From contig JANVAS020000239.1 of assembly GCA_027563935.2 (NCBI GenBank), positions 2,542,001 to 2,606,000 of the forward strand: a stretch of DNA of 64,000 bases, read 5' to 3'. Below, one piece after another: positions 36,141 through 46,338 of this stretch. The translations under genes were made by a program, and so were the position numbers. The notes beneath the pieces were generated by a model, which worked only from the letters and a program-made list of their open reading frames with translations, made no database searches and was not told where the DNA came from. The DNA comes from Costus lasius. Its lineage: Eukaryota > Streptophyta > Magnoliopsida > Zingiberales > Costaceae. Each line of letters starts with the position of its first letter. Within the stretch, counting starts at the first letter, position 1.

Positions 36141-38037
36141 TGATAGGATTCCGCAAGTGCACGGAATTATCGAAGTAATAAAAATATCGATCCACAGAGA
36201 CCTTATTGTTAATTACCAAATAATTATTTTCTCGCTAGCTAAGCAAGCCAAATATGATGAAAGTAAACTATGCAGAGAATATGCTAAGGAGATAATCAGA
36301 GAGATAAACATGGGAATAGGGTTTCATCCACCATAATTTCAATGATAAGATATAAATAAAGGTTCGTCAATCAAATCTTGCTACGATAAAGACCTAATTT
36401 ACTTCATAAAGGGATTATCTCACTTTCGTGCAGACAATCATGCAGGGACCAATCCTCTCTTTCGCGCAAGGTCTTTCCCAATTCTAAAGATAAGTAAATC
36501 ATAAATCAAAGAACTCAAGATCACTTTCGTGCATCCGAATTCTAGGTTGATAATCTCTAGTGGAATCTCAAGGATCACTTTCGTGCATCCGAGCCTCAAC
36601 ACTAGTTTTACTCATGGATCTCCATCATTCTGATCCTCACTTTCGTGCAAGATCTCCACGTTTGATAAATAGACTCAATCCATAGATTCATATTACTATC
36701 ATGGCAATTGATCTACTAGAACAGATGAAATTAGATATAACCTAAGGAAGGGATCCTAACATGCAATTCTAGGTTTCCAAGTTCTCAAGCAAATCACCTT
36801 TCAGTCTCATTATGAAAACTCTAAAAACATAATTAGTAACATGGACTTATAGAGAGTCTAAGCACAATCCATCACAAAAGTAAAATTATCATAGCAAAAA
36901 TTATCATGACGAAAATAGAAGAGTTATCTAATCATTAAGAATCAAGGGGATTACACCCCATGTCCCAAAAGAGTGTTAAGCTTGCATGAAGGAGGAGATA
37001 CAATAAATCATAGTTTTAGAGTGATCAGAAAACAAAAAGAAAGGAGAAACAACGTTACAACACGGCTGTAAAATCCTTTACAGCCGTAATTTGCTTCGAT
37101 GAACAGCGCTGTCACCGCTGTTTCATTGATTCCTCCTCCAAATGCTCTCCAAATGCTCTAAAACTTCTGTGGCATCTTTCTCTCCTCTAGTCGAAGCTTC
37201 TGAGTGAAAATCACAACCTGAAGTGCCCTCTACAACTCTCGGCCTGAGGCCTAACCCTAGCCAAATCTCTGGTGATTTCTCCCTTGATACTGGATAAAAG
37301 TTTTTTTCCTTCCACTTTGAGCGTCTTCTCCTTTTAAAGACGAGTCCGTCACAATTTTCGGATTTCGATTTGGAGCTCTGGATCAAAAGTTATGGCCCGC
37401 GCAAGATTCGGACTCGTAAAAATCGCGTTTTTGACTGGGAATTACGGCAGTGTAATATGTTACGGCACTGCTGTAAAATAGCTGGAGTGTTTTGTTCTGG
37501 AGACGCTGGGAAATACGGTACCGTTATATCATTTACGGCAGTGCCATAATTTCAGTCGAGTTCTCTGGTCTGAAGTCTTCACAAAATATGGCACCGTAAA
37601 CTTCTTCACGGTGGTGCCGTAAAATCGGTTGAACACTCTGGTCTGAAACGCTGAAATATGGCAGTGCCGTAGAATCACAAAAAAATTTTGTTTGGAAAAT
37701 CACCAAAATATGGCCTTGTTCTTGATAATACGGTAGCGGTGAAAATACGATACCGTAAAATAGTTTACGGCACTGCCGTATTTTGGTTCTTAGCTTCGAT
37801 TTTCGTGAAATTTATTGTGTGACTTCTTCTTGATGATGGGAACTCTTCCATGTATTTGATTTTGCTTAAAAACGCCCAATATAGTGCCTTTTTTCCTAAA
37901 AGTCATGAAAAACCAAAATATAAGTAGATTTTGCAATATTTGATAGATTCAGCATAAAAACAAGTAAAAGATCCTCAATTTAGCATGAAATGGTATTTAA
38001 AATGATACAAAATATACTACATATTTTGGTGTCATCA
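36141..38037 (-). repeat. Solo LTR G3 (1,897 bp)
   Basis: A single LTR of the G family runs from TGATAGGATTCCGC to GGTGTCATCA on the + strand. It is flanked by perfect TGACC duplications (36136-36140, 38038-38042), and integrase homology continues across it. No internal sequence remains, so the element was reduced by LTR-LTR recombination. A palindrome array of about five units lies at 37435-37790. Confidence 0.92.
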
Positions 38038-38272
38038 TGACCTCATTTTACATTTTAACTCTAGATTGAGGCTATTTCCTAGAAAACTGAGAACGAGGTG
38101 GTCAGGCCCTTTCATGGTGGTTAAAGTATATCCTTATGGTGCTATTGAGATTTGGAGTGAAAGAATAGGGAATTTCACAGTTAATGGCCAGCGCTTCAAA
38201 CATTACTATGTGTTTGAACCTATTGAAGAAGGTGTCAACCAAAAGCTCTCAGATCCTCCACTGCTTACATGA
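38038..38272 (+). pseudogene. A1 integrase, C-terminal part
   Basis: Immediately after the target duplication, a segment with [19 protein letters not shown] continues the integrase C-terminal domain interrupted at 36140. It ends with FEPIEEG and a stop at 38272. It shows that G3 landed in coding sequence. Confidence 0.82.
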
Positions 38273-38286
38273 TGATGATGATCTTC

Positions 38287-38335
38287 GGTCGAGTTAGCGA
38301 CCTTTGATTTAGCGCTTCTTGGGAGGTAACCCAAG
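38287..38335 (+). promoter_or_regulatory. A1 double hairpin after integrase
   Basis: GGTCGAGTTAGCGACC (38287-38302) and CTTGGGAGGTAACCCAAG (38318-38335) match the pair found after gag in G1 and G2. In the first stem the fifth pair is G-C here and A-T in the G elements, a compensatory change. Confidence 0.65.
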
Positions 38336-38339
38336 CATT

Positions 38340-39104
38340 CTTACTCTTGTTTTTCTATTTTAACTTTCTTTATTTTTGACTATTTTAATTATTTCTGTAG
38401 TACTAATCTTTGTCTTTCAGCTTTGTAAGTGTGTCATAAATATATTTTACGTCAAAACGATTATTTTTGGTCCCTCCGACCCATTTTCATTTCTCTCACC
38501 TCAAAACCCTCTCACTTTTTCTGCATCATCGTCTCTACCACCTTAGAGTACTGAGCTAAGAACCATCCCTCCCATAAAGTTCTGCTGCATCACTAACCCA
38601 TGAAATATTCTATGGAAAACTAGAAAATACATCATGGCCATGATGTCGCTACGGTTTGGTTGTGAACTTTTCTATGAAAAACTAGCATAGCGATCATGGC
38701 GATGAAGTTTGTTATGTGTTGGCCATGATTTTCAGTTTTGATAAATCATTAAATTTTTGTTCAAGTATGTCATGGTTATGATATTCATCAAGGTTTAGCC
38801 ATTATGAGTTCCTTTGTCACTTACTCATCATGGTCATGATAATATACATTAGGAGCTAGCCATGATGAAGGTAGAAAACTCTGTTTCATATCAAGTTTAC
38901 TGTGCAATCTCGTCTTTTAGTCCTGAATCACTCAATGACCTCAAAATCATCAAATAAGCTCTAGAATTGAGTGATTTCTACTGAATTTCCATAATGATAA
39001 GAAAAAGTCAAGATTACAAACAAAATAAGTAAATACTATGAAAATGCAATAGAATTTGCCTTGATTTAAGATAAAAACAATCACAAAATAGTATGAAAAT
39101 GCAA
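38340..39104 (+). other. A1 3' non-coding region with palindromic repeats
   Basis: No gene is seen. Between about 38630 and 38875 there are repeated dyads around CATCATGGCCATGATG (perfect at 38630-38645), with degenerate copies near 38692, 38722, 38767, 38824 and 38857. A 3' LTR was not identified. The border with the island near 39105 is set by where similarity to 43050 onward begins. Confidence 0.5.
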
Positions 39105-39540
39105 AGGATCAATCGTCCTCTGTGATGATGAACCTTTATCTTTATTTCAGTTCATTTATTTAGAGCAAGCAATCTGAAATAAAGGGTTCGCTATTTATTT
39201 ACCCTTTCGAAAGAAAAAGAAATCCATTTGGAAGAAAGAATAAAATTAATTTATATTGACCAATTTAAAGCTAAAAAGAATATTATCATATAAATATAAT
39301 TGGATTTTGTGTGCTATCATTCAAACTAAATTAATTAACACTATTTTTTAGCCTTCTTATTCATTAAAAATCTTGAACTCATTCTAAAATCTTATTGGTT
39401 CAAATTCTGAAATTGTTGATAATTAAATATTTTAATTCTATATGTAGATAATTAGAAAAATATATACTTTATTTTGAAAAATATATTATCCTTGTTAATA
39501 ATTATTCAACCTTTATATGAAATTATAAAAGTCCACATAT

Positions 39541-39912
39541 CTATTACCAATTTTACCAAAAGTTTTTTTTATTACCATTACCATTATCGATTATAAAATT
39601 AGCGATTTTGCTATTTTTATATATTTTTTAACATAAATCAATAATATGCTAAATCAAAATCTATCATTTACCGCTTTTTACCACAGGTAAAGGTAAATTT
39701 ACCATACCATAATGTAAAAGTAAAAAAATTAATATATATATTTGGTAAATCGGTAAATCAGTAAATTTACCGAACTAAAAAATTCTTACCATACCAATTA
39801 TCGATTACCGAATAGTATGGATTTTTTTACCGTACCGATTATCGATTACTGATTTACCGAACCGTCAGTAAAATCAGTACAATTCTATAATTACCGATTA
39901 ATGCTTACCCCT
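39541..39912. mobile_element. Possible small DNA transposon (MITE-like)
   Basis: Unit 3 of the island lacks this stretch, so it is an insertion in unit 1 or a deletion in unit 3. It is rich in GGTAAATCGGTAAAT / ATTTACCGA motifs in both orientations. Its right end on the - strand reads TTAGGGGTAAGCATTAATCG, reminiscent of hAT-type MITE ends. Clear terminal inverted repeats and a target duplication were not found. Confidence 0.35.
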
Positions 39913-40777
39913 AATATGGATTTTATTAACAATTATTCTTGGTCCTTATTGCATCAAATTAAAATGTACTTTGATTATTATGCAAATTCATTAGTACAAT
40001 TTGATTAAAATCTTCATAATTGTTGACTAATTGTCTTCAATATCTTTGGTAAAGTTTAACTTATAGTGAATTAAATTTTACTCAATGCACTTTTAGGGCC
40101 TATTTCTTTGGAGAGAATCCATAGTGGAGAGAAGAGAAAATACAATGAATCTGGTAGCTTTTGCATTCAGATTCATGATGCATAATGTACCTTCCTCCCA
40201 TATCTAAGTTGTGGTATGTTAATGTTTTTCTAATCATTTTAAACAAATTTTCTACGTATGTTAGAGTGCAACACAGTTTGAGTATCAATGAGAAAAAATT
40301 AGATTCGCATTATTGTTTTTCATCATTTTTATCCAAATTAATTAGTTCTCTTTTGATTCGATTGATCATTTATTTTTGTTGGCAAGAAATTTCCATTTAT
40401 TATGTTAGTGAATATTAAATTGGAGTAATATAATTTGTTAGATGAACAACAAAATTTATGAGAGAAGATTAAAAAATTATTATTAACTTTTGAATAAAGA
40501 TGTGTACAAATGAATTAAAAAAACCGTGTTTCCCATATCATAATTTTTCTACTATTTTTGAATAAATGTTCTAAGTAAGTTAGAGTGACATGTAGTTTGC
40601 ATATCAAATGAATAAAAAGCCAAACGACTTGATTGTTTTTCATTAATTATTTCCAAATTAATCAGTACTCTTACGATGCAATAGATCATTTATTTTAGTT
40701 AGCAATTTATTATGTTTGTTAATATAACTTGGTGTAATATAAATTGTTAGATGAACAAAATAATTTATGAGAGAAAA

Positions 40778-41364
40778 TTAGATTTTTATTATTAATTTTT
40801 GAAAATTAATTATAAAAAACATGTGTCCCAACTTGTTATAAAGTTTATCATGCGCAAATGGTTTCGCCTTCAAAATTATATATCCATATCCATCATTTCC
40901 AAATACATAGAAGGTTGCTGTGTAAATAAAAGTCACTAGAGTAAATATCTCACTCAGAATTTATTCTGAAGGTTGTCGTTTACTTAAATTCATGAGTAAA
41001 AAAATCCTATTGCGAAAATCCACTTAATATGAAGATGTGTTTTTTTTTAATTTCCACTAATAAATTAATTGAAAATCATTTGAAAATAGAACTCTTAATA
41101 CTCCCAATATCATGACGATGCTATATTCATAGAAAACTATAACAACTTTGTAGGTATTTTTATTATTATGCATAAAAATGAATTGTCTACAATAACAATA
41201 AAATGATAATGAGGAAAGTGTGAAATTTACTCACATATAACGTTATCCAAAGGATCATTGCTTGATGAAGGGAGAGAAGGAAGGTGATAGGAAGTTGCAA
41301 GGGAAATTACTAGAGATATGATAAGGACAATAACAAGGCTAGGCTTTAGTTGGATTGTGGCCAT
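40778..41364 (-). CDS. Small secreted peptide gene, copy 1 (two-exon model)
   Basis: Exon 1 (41235-41364) encodes 43 residues beginning MATIQLKPSLVIVLIISLV. A hydrophobic core at residues 9-24 and a likely cleavage after ATS look like a signal peptide, followed by a Pro/Ser stretch and NDPLDNVI. Exon 1 ends at a strong GTGAGT donor; the intron (40918-41234, 317 bases) ends TTTACACAG. Exon 2 (40778-40917) continues in phase with TFYVFGNDGYGYIILKAKPF and gives 89 residues in total. The model is supported by copy 2, where both splice sites, the phase and the residue pattern are kept. Without splicing the product would be 45 residues ending DNVICE. I do not recognise the family. A TTTAAATAAG box lies about 70-85 bases upstream. 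Confidence 0.6.
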
Positions 41365-41434
41365 GATATAAATAATTTAGAATTCAATATTATAAAGAGA
41401 GCACCTTGCTTTATTTTCATAGGATATGTTTGTC

Positions 41435-41447
41435 CACTTATTTAAAT
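41435..41447 (-). promoter_or_regulatory. TATA-like box of peptide gene copy 1
   Basis: TTTAAATAAGTG on the - strand is conserved in sequence and spacing with 42413-42425 of copy 2, as is the 5' untranslated stretch that follows. This suggests a duplicated promoter. Confidence 0.45.
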
Positions 41448-41785
41448 GAACCACAATAATAACTGCTTCAGCATCTTTTGAACATACCCTAATGTGTTAT
41501 AAATGTAGAATGTAGTAATTTATTATGAAGGTGTTTAGAACATTTTGTCAAAAACAATACTACTTAATGAGAATGATAGATGTTGATAAAAAATTATTTT
41601 TTTTAACTTATTATTTGAAATAGTTGTCATTAAAAGAAATATAAGCTTTAGTTTGGGAATATTTACTGGGACTAATATGATTTTTTTAGATGAACAACAA
41701 AATTTATGAGATAAAATTATATTTTTATTATTAACTTTTGAAAATGTGTCTTCCAAACATTTGATGCAAAGATGCGCACAATTCT

Positions 41786-42341
41786 TTAATACACTGTTTC
41801 TCCTAGATCATTAAAAAGTCTTTCAAGTGTAAATGGCATCGCCTTCAAAATTTTATCATCATATCCTTTTTGTCCAGATACACGGACGGTAGCTGCATAA
41901 AGGAAAGTAATTAGAATAACTATCAGAGTTGAATTTATTCAAAATATTTTAGTCTATATAAAATGATGTGTAAAAAAAAATCATATTGTGAAAATATACT
42001 CAATATAAAGATATGTGTTTTTTCATCATTTGAACAAATAAATTCATTGTATATTGTTCAAAAAAAGAACACTTAATTTGCCCTAGATCGTGATGATGTT
42101 ATACACCAAAAAAAGTATAATAACAAGTTAAATATTTTTATTAACATGTGTGAAAATGAATAGCCTATTATAACAATATAATGTAATGAGGAAAGTGTCA
42201 AATTTACTCACAAATAATATTGTCTAAAGGATCATTATTTGTTGGTGGGGGAGAATTAAACTCATAAGCAGTTGCATGGGAAATTACTAGACCGATGACA
42301 AGGACAATAGCAAGACTAAGCTTTAGTTGGCTTGTGGCCAT
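41786..42341 (-). CDS. Small secreted peptide gene, copy 2 (two-exon model)
   Basis: Exon 1 (42212-42341) encodes MATSQLKLSLAIVLVIGLV, with a predicted cleavage after SHATA, then YEFNSPPPTNNDPLDNII. The donor is GTGAGT; the intron (41893-42211, 319 bases) ends TTTATGCAG. Exon 2 (41786-41892) continues in the same phase as copy 1 with TVRVSGQKGYDDKILKAMPF and stops after 78 residues. Conserved residues between copies include MATxQLKxSL, NDPLDN, G-Y and ILKAxPF. Many replacements elsewhere suggest fast or relaxed evolution. An upstream in-frame ATG at 42405-42407 is not shared with copy 1, so the internal ATG is preferred. The mature product would have no cysteine, unlike defensins or RALF-type peptides. 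Function unknown. Confidence 0.6.
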
Positions 42342-42412
42342 ATTGTAAAATAATTTAGTATTCATTATTACAAAAGGAGAACCTTGCTTCATTTTCATAG
42401 GATACATTTTTG

Positions 42413-42425
42413 CACTTATTTAAAT
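42413..42425 (-). promoter_or_regulatory. TATA-like box of peptide gene copy 2
   Basis: The same TTTAAATAAGTG box as in copy 1 lies about 75-85 bases upstream of the preferred ATG. The intervening sequence (TCCTATGAAAATGAAGCAAGG) is also kept in copy 1 with few changes. Confidence 0.45.
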
Positions 42426-44151
42426 GAAAAGAAATAATAACTGCATAAGCATATTTTGAACGTACACTAATGAGTTATAATTTGGAAACATAGTAAATTA
42501 TTACAAAACATTTATGCCATCTTGTCAAATAAATACAGCTTAATGAGAACGATGCATGCTCATAAAATATTTATTTTTTAACTTCTTATTTGTAATAATT
42601 GCCTTGAAAATATAATTGAGTTGTATAGAAGTCTCCTATAAAAAGTAAACATTAAGCAAATTACAAATTAACCTCTTTTGGCTACATTAAATATCTAAAC
42701 TTGGACCGTCACATGAAAGAAACACAAATATAAGAAATGAGCACACTTTTGCAACATGAATTTTTGTTTAACAAATTATCTATGTGATTTCAACATCCTC
42801 CTGCATAAGGACGAATCTTTTTCTTTATTTCAATTCTTTTGTAGTCGTAGTATAAATGAAAATAAATTATTTTGTAGTCGTAGTATAAAAAATTAAAATT
42901 TGAGCAAATTACAAATTAATAACTAATTGCTTGGTTAAACTTCTACATTTAGAAAGTCACTTGAAAGCATTTGAGATTTAAATATAAGAATTGAGTACAC
43001 CATTCACAACATGTATTTTTTTTCTTTTTAACAAAATTTTGCATGATTTCATTATCCTCCTCTATGAGGATAAATCTTTTTGTTCAATACAATACTTTTG
43101 CATTATAAGAAATTTTTATGAACTAAAGGGTTCTCTACTTTTTACAGTTTCATGAGAAAGAATCCATTTGGAAGAGAGCATAAAATTAATTTATAATGAC
43201 CAATTTAACGAAAAAGTATTATAATCATACAAAAATATACTTGAAGTATGTTTGTTATCATTTAATCTAAATTAACAATAGTATGTTTTTTCCCTTCATA
43301 TTCCTGAAAAAGCTTGAACTCATTCTATAACTTTGCTGGTTATATTTTGAAATTTTTGGTAATTAATAATTTTATATCTGTATATAGAACATAAAATTTA
43401 TTCTTCTATACTTCACTTTAATAAATATTTAACTATAACATGTACATGTCTCATATATTGACTTTATTAACAATTATACTATGAAAATTTAATACTTCAT
43501 CTGAAATTATAAATGTCTACATCAAGAAGGTGAGTAAATTTTTAAAACTAGAAAACTATAACCAATTAATAAATGGATTTTCATATCATTTAGTCTTGGT
43601 GTTCATTGTATTTAATTGCAATGTACTTTGACAGCTATGCAAATTCATTTGCACAATTTGTTATAATATAATATTTATTTCCTCATTCAAAATCATAAAG
43701 TTTGTTGACTAATTGTCATCAAAATTCATCAAAACTCAAAGGATACAATTTCCCCTTATGTGAATTTTAATTTATAAAGAATTTAGTATTAATCATTGCA
43801 CTTTTAGTGATGCATGAAATAGCTACCAAACACATCTAAAATATTTTATCATCACCCTTATCTAAATTTTCATAATTTTTCTACTATTTTTAAATTAATG
43901 CTCTAAGTAAGTTAGAGTCACATGATATTTGCATATCAAATGAATAAAAAGCATAACCACTTTATTATTTCTCAACTTTTATTTCCAAATTAATTAGTAC
44001 TCTTATGATTCAATTGACCATTTATTTTAGTTAGCAAGCAATTTCCATTTATTATGTTTGTAAATATTAACTTGGAGTAATATAATTTTTTAGATAAATG
44101 TGAAAAATTATGATAGAAAATTAGATTATCATTATTAATTTTTAAAAATGA

Positions 44152-44587
44152 ATTAAAAAAACCATGTTTCCCATATTATTATAAAGACTGTCATGCACAA
44201 ATGGCTTCGCCTTCAAAATTATATATCCATACCAATATTTTCCAAATAAATAGAAGTTAGTTGTAAAAATGAAAATCGTTAGAATACATATCTTACTCGA
44301 ATTTATTGATAAGATCATAGTTTACTTGAATTCATGAGTAAAAAAAATCATATTGCAATAATTGACTTAATATGAAGATGTGTTTTTTTTTTAAAAAAAA
44401 ATTTCACTAATAAATTCATTGAAAATTGTTTGAAAATAGAACTCTAAATTCTCCCTATGTAACGACAATGCCCTATTTCGTATAAAACTATAACAACTTT
44501 CTAGGTATTTTTAATATTATGCATGAAAATGTCATTTCTAGAATAACTATAAAATGATAATGAGGAAAGTGTGAAATTTACTCACAA
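44152..44587 (-). pseudogene. Small secreted peptide gene, copy 3, dead
   Basis: An exon 2 homologue (44152-44260) still reads through YGYIILKAKPFVHDSLYN, but the preceding acceptor has lost its AG (TTTACAACT in place of TTTACACAG). The intron extends to the donor sequence TTTACTCACAA at 44577-44587. At that point the R1 LTR begins, so exon 1 and promoter are missing from the window. Confidence 0.55.
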
Positions 44588-45988
44588 TGTGGATAAACTA
44601 GTATGCTCATGTATATGACTAGTAAAATAAGCATATCTGAAGAGAAACTATATCAAAGGTTGTATACAAATAGATGTACATGATCATGCTGGTTTAACTT
44701 AAAATAACTGAATGAAAACATACTAGAATTAAAACTCAGTTTGAGAACTTACAAATTTGAAGATGTCTAAAGACAAAGCCAAATAATCCCAAATTCAGTG
44801 TGTTCAGAAAATCTGTTATTTAACATGCAAGAACACAATAAATACTAACACAAAGCTCAAAGAAAAACTCACTTAAAATCCTAATTAGCTTTTAGAACTC
44901 TGATCGGACTCTGGTGCCAAGAACCAAACCACGACACTTCTGAACCGGCCAGAATCCCACTGAACCGATTAGAATTAAGCTTGTACCAAACTTATTTTAC
45001 TAAACCGAACACTTTGACTTCCAATTACTCCTATAATATAAATCAAAAATATACAAAACCTATAACAATAGATAGGAAATTGAAAGAGCTTTCCAACGCC
45101 TACCTAAATCAGCCGAGATTCCACCGAAATCTAACTGAACTGACCCTAAAACCATCACTGGGTTGAAACAAAAGTTGAATCGGTCAACTGTTCATCTAGC
45201 CCAAATGAATTCCGACTCAACCCCCAAATTCGCCCAGTCCAATTCAAAATTAAATCGGTCAAACCTGGTTTTCTCTAAAATACCAAGACAAGTGGCGCTG
45301 GTGGTTTCCACCGCCGGCAGCCGCCGGAGCCGAAGCTCGCGATGTCGCCGGCAAGAAATCCAGCACACACTGGCCCTTCAATCTCATCCAGACTTTCCAG
45401 ATTATAAATTAGTAGGAGATCGAGGATCCCCAGCAACTTGCGACGAGCTTTGGCCATCGTCCAAAGTCCTCCGGCGAGTCGCGGCTAAACTACGTGGCGG
45501 CACCACCACTTCCAAAAACCAAAAAATGATAGAACACAATAAAATCAGCAGAAATAGAGGAATACCTGGAGCAGCGTTAGGTAGATACTATGGCCAAAGA
45601 GGTGAGGCTTCGCTTGAAAAGTTGCGTAACTTTCCGTTCTTTTAAACCAAGTTTTTACCATGAAAAGAACCTAACTGAGCCGTAGACCCGATTGCCGCCG
45701 GAAGAAGCGGAGGAGAATTGGTTTTTGGCCTAAAATAAACCAAATATCGGGTTTTCAATGAGTAACCCGTTTCCTTTAGCAACATGCTTGATAGCGCGGC
45801 GGTTGCAAAAAACATGCTCCAAGTGGCGTGACTTGAGATTGAATCCACGCGACCACTTTCTCGGTGATTTTTTATTTTCATTTTTTTAAAATAAAATACT
45901 TATATAATTCTAAAAAAATACTTAAAAATCTAGAGAAATTCCAAAGTAAAATTATAAAATTATAAAAATAAATATGGGGTATATAACA
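44588..45988 (-). repeat. R1 3' LTR (about 1.4 kb)
   Basis: On the + strand it runs from TGTGGATAAACTAG, inserted in island unit 3, to GGGGTATATAACA next to the polypurine tract. No second LTR is in the window, so the limits rest on the TG...CA ends, the polypurine tract and the break in island similarity. An apparent 160-codon frame at 45163-45645 lies wholly inside it and has no support as a gene. Confidence 0.65.
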
Positions 45989-46001
45989 TTCTACCCCCCT
46001 T
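45989..46001 (-). other. R1 polypurine tract
   Basis: On the - strand AAGGGGGGTAGAA lies directly before the LTR. A G-run followed by TAGAA is typical of chromovirus plus-strand priming sites. Confidence 0.75.
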
Positions 46002-46065
46002 AAGAAATTTCATCCTCAAAATTTACTTACTCACTGGATTCTTTAAAAAGTGAAGGATACTTATC

Positions 46066-46338
46066 TCAAATTTTACTTTCAAGCTCCCATGTTTCTTCAT
46101 CTTCTGTATGATGCTACCATTGAACCTTAACCCATGGAATAACTCTGTTTCTAAGCACATAATCTTTTCTTTCTAAAATCTTAACTAGATGTTCCACATA
46201 AGATGCATCATCTTGAAGTTGAATAGACTGAGAAGACAGAATATGAGATGGATCTGGTGTATATTTCCTAAGCATAGATACATGAAATACATTATCAACA
46301 TGCGATAGAGAAGGAGGCAAAGCTAACTTATAAGCTAC
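46066..46338 (-). pseudogene. R1 integrase C-terminus / chromodomain end
   Basis: HVDNVFHVSMLRKYTPDPSH (about 46250-46310) and ILERKDYVLRNRVIPWVKV (about 46117-46180) are hallmark chromovirus C-terminal integrase motifs. A TAG at 46114 interrupts the usual tail; the frame then continues with HHTEDEETWELE to a stop at 46066. The upstream part was split off by C6. Confidence 0.8.

Larger units (their letters stand above)
21938..39104 (+). mobile_element. Athila/Tat-type Ty3/gypsy element A1, decayed and interrupted
   Basis: In + orientation the parts are LTR remnant, tRNA-Asp-type primer site, gag, protease, RT, RNase H, integrase, double hairpin and non-coding 3' region. G2 (23873-31904) splits gag and solo LTR G3 (36141-38037) splits integrase; removing both restores collinear homology. 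The start of the 5' LTR was taken by G1 and no 3' LTR was recognised before the island. The right boundary near 39104 is approximate. Many stops and frameshifts mark it as old. Confidence 0.8.
39105..44587. repeat. Tandemly duplicated AT-rich island
   Basis: Three diverged units share the same order of sequence. Unit 1 is about 39105-41520, unit 2 about 41520-42800 and unit 3 about 43030-44587. Matching landmarks include AAATCCATTTGGAAG (39219 and 43163), blocks around the peptide exons, and the stretch ATTTACTCACA at 41226, 42203 and 44577. Within unit 1, about 40230-40515 and 40540-40830 are a further local duplication. Units 1 and 2 each contain a small gene on the - strand and unit 3 a dead one. 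No retrotransposon domain was seen. Confidence 0.75.

Noticed and set aside
40185..40418. 77-codon frame on the + strand of the island
   Set aside because: AT-rich, no similarity to the peptide genes, and not conserved in the other island units.
42204..42407. 67-codon version of peptide copy 2 from the upstream ATG, without splicing
   Set aside because: The upstream ATG has no counterpart in copy 1, whereas the MATxQLK start, donor and acceptor are conserved. The spliced model from 42341 explains more.
45163..45645. 160-codon frame on the + strand
   Set aside because: It lies entirely inside the R1 LTR, antisense to the element, with no domain and low-complexity Arg/Ser composition.
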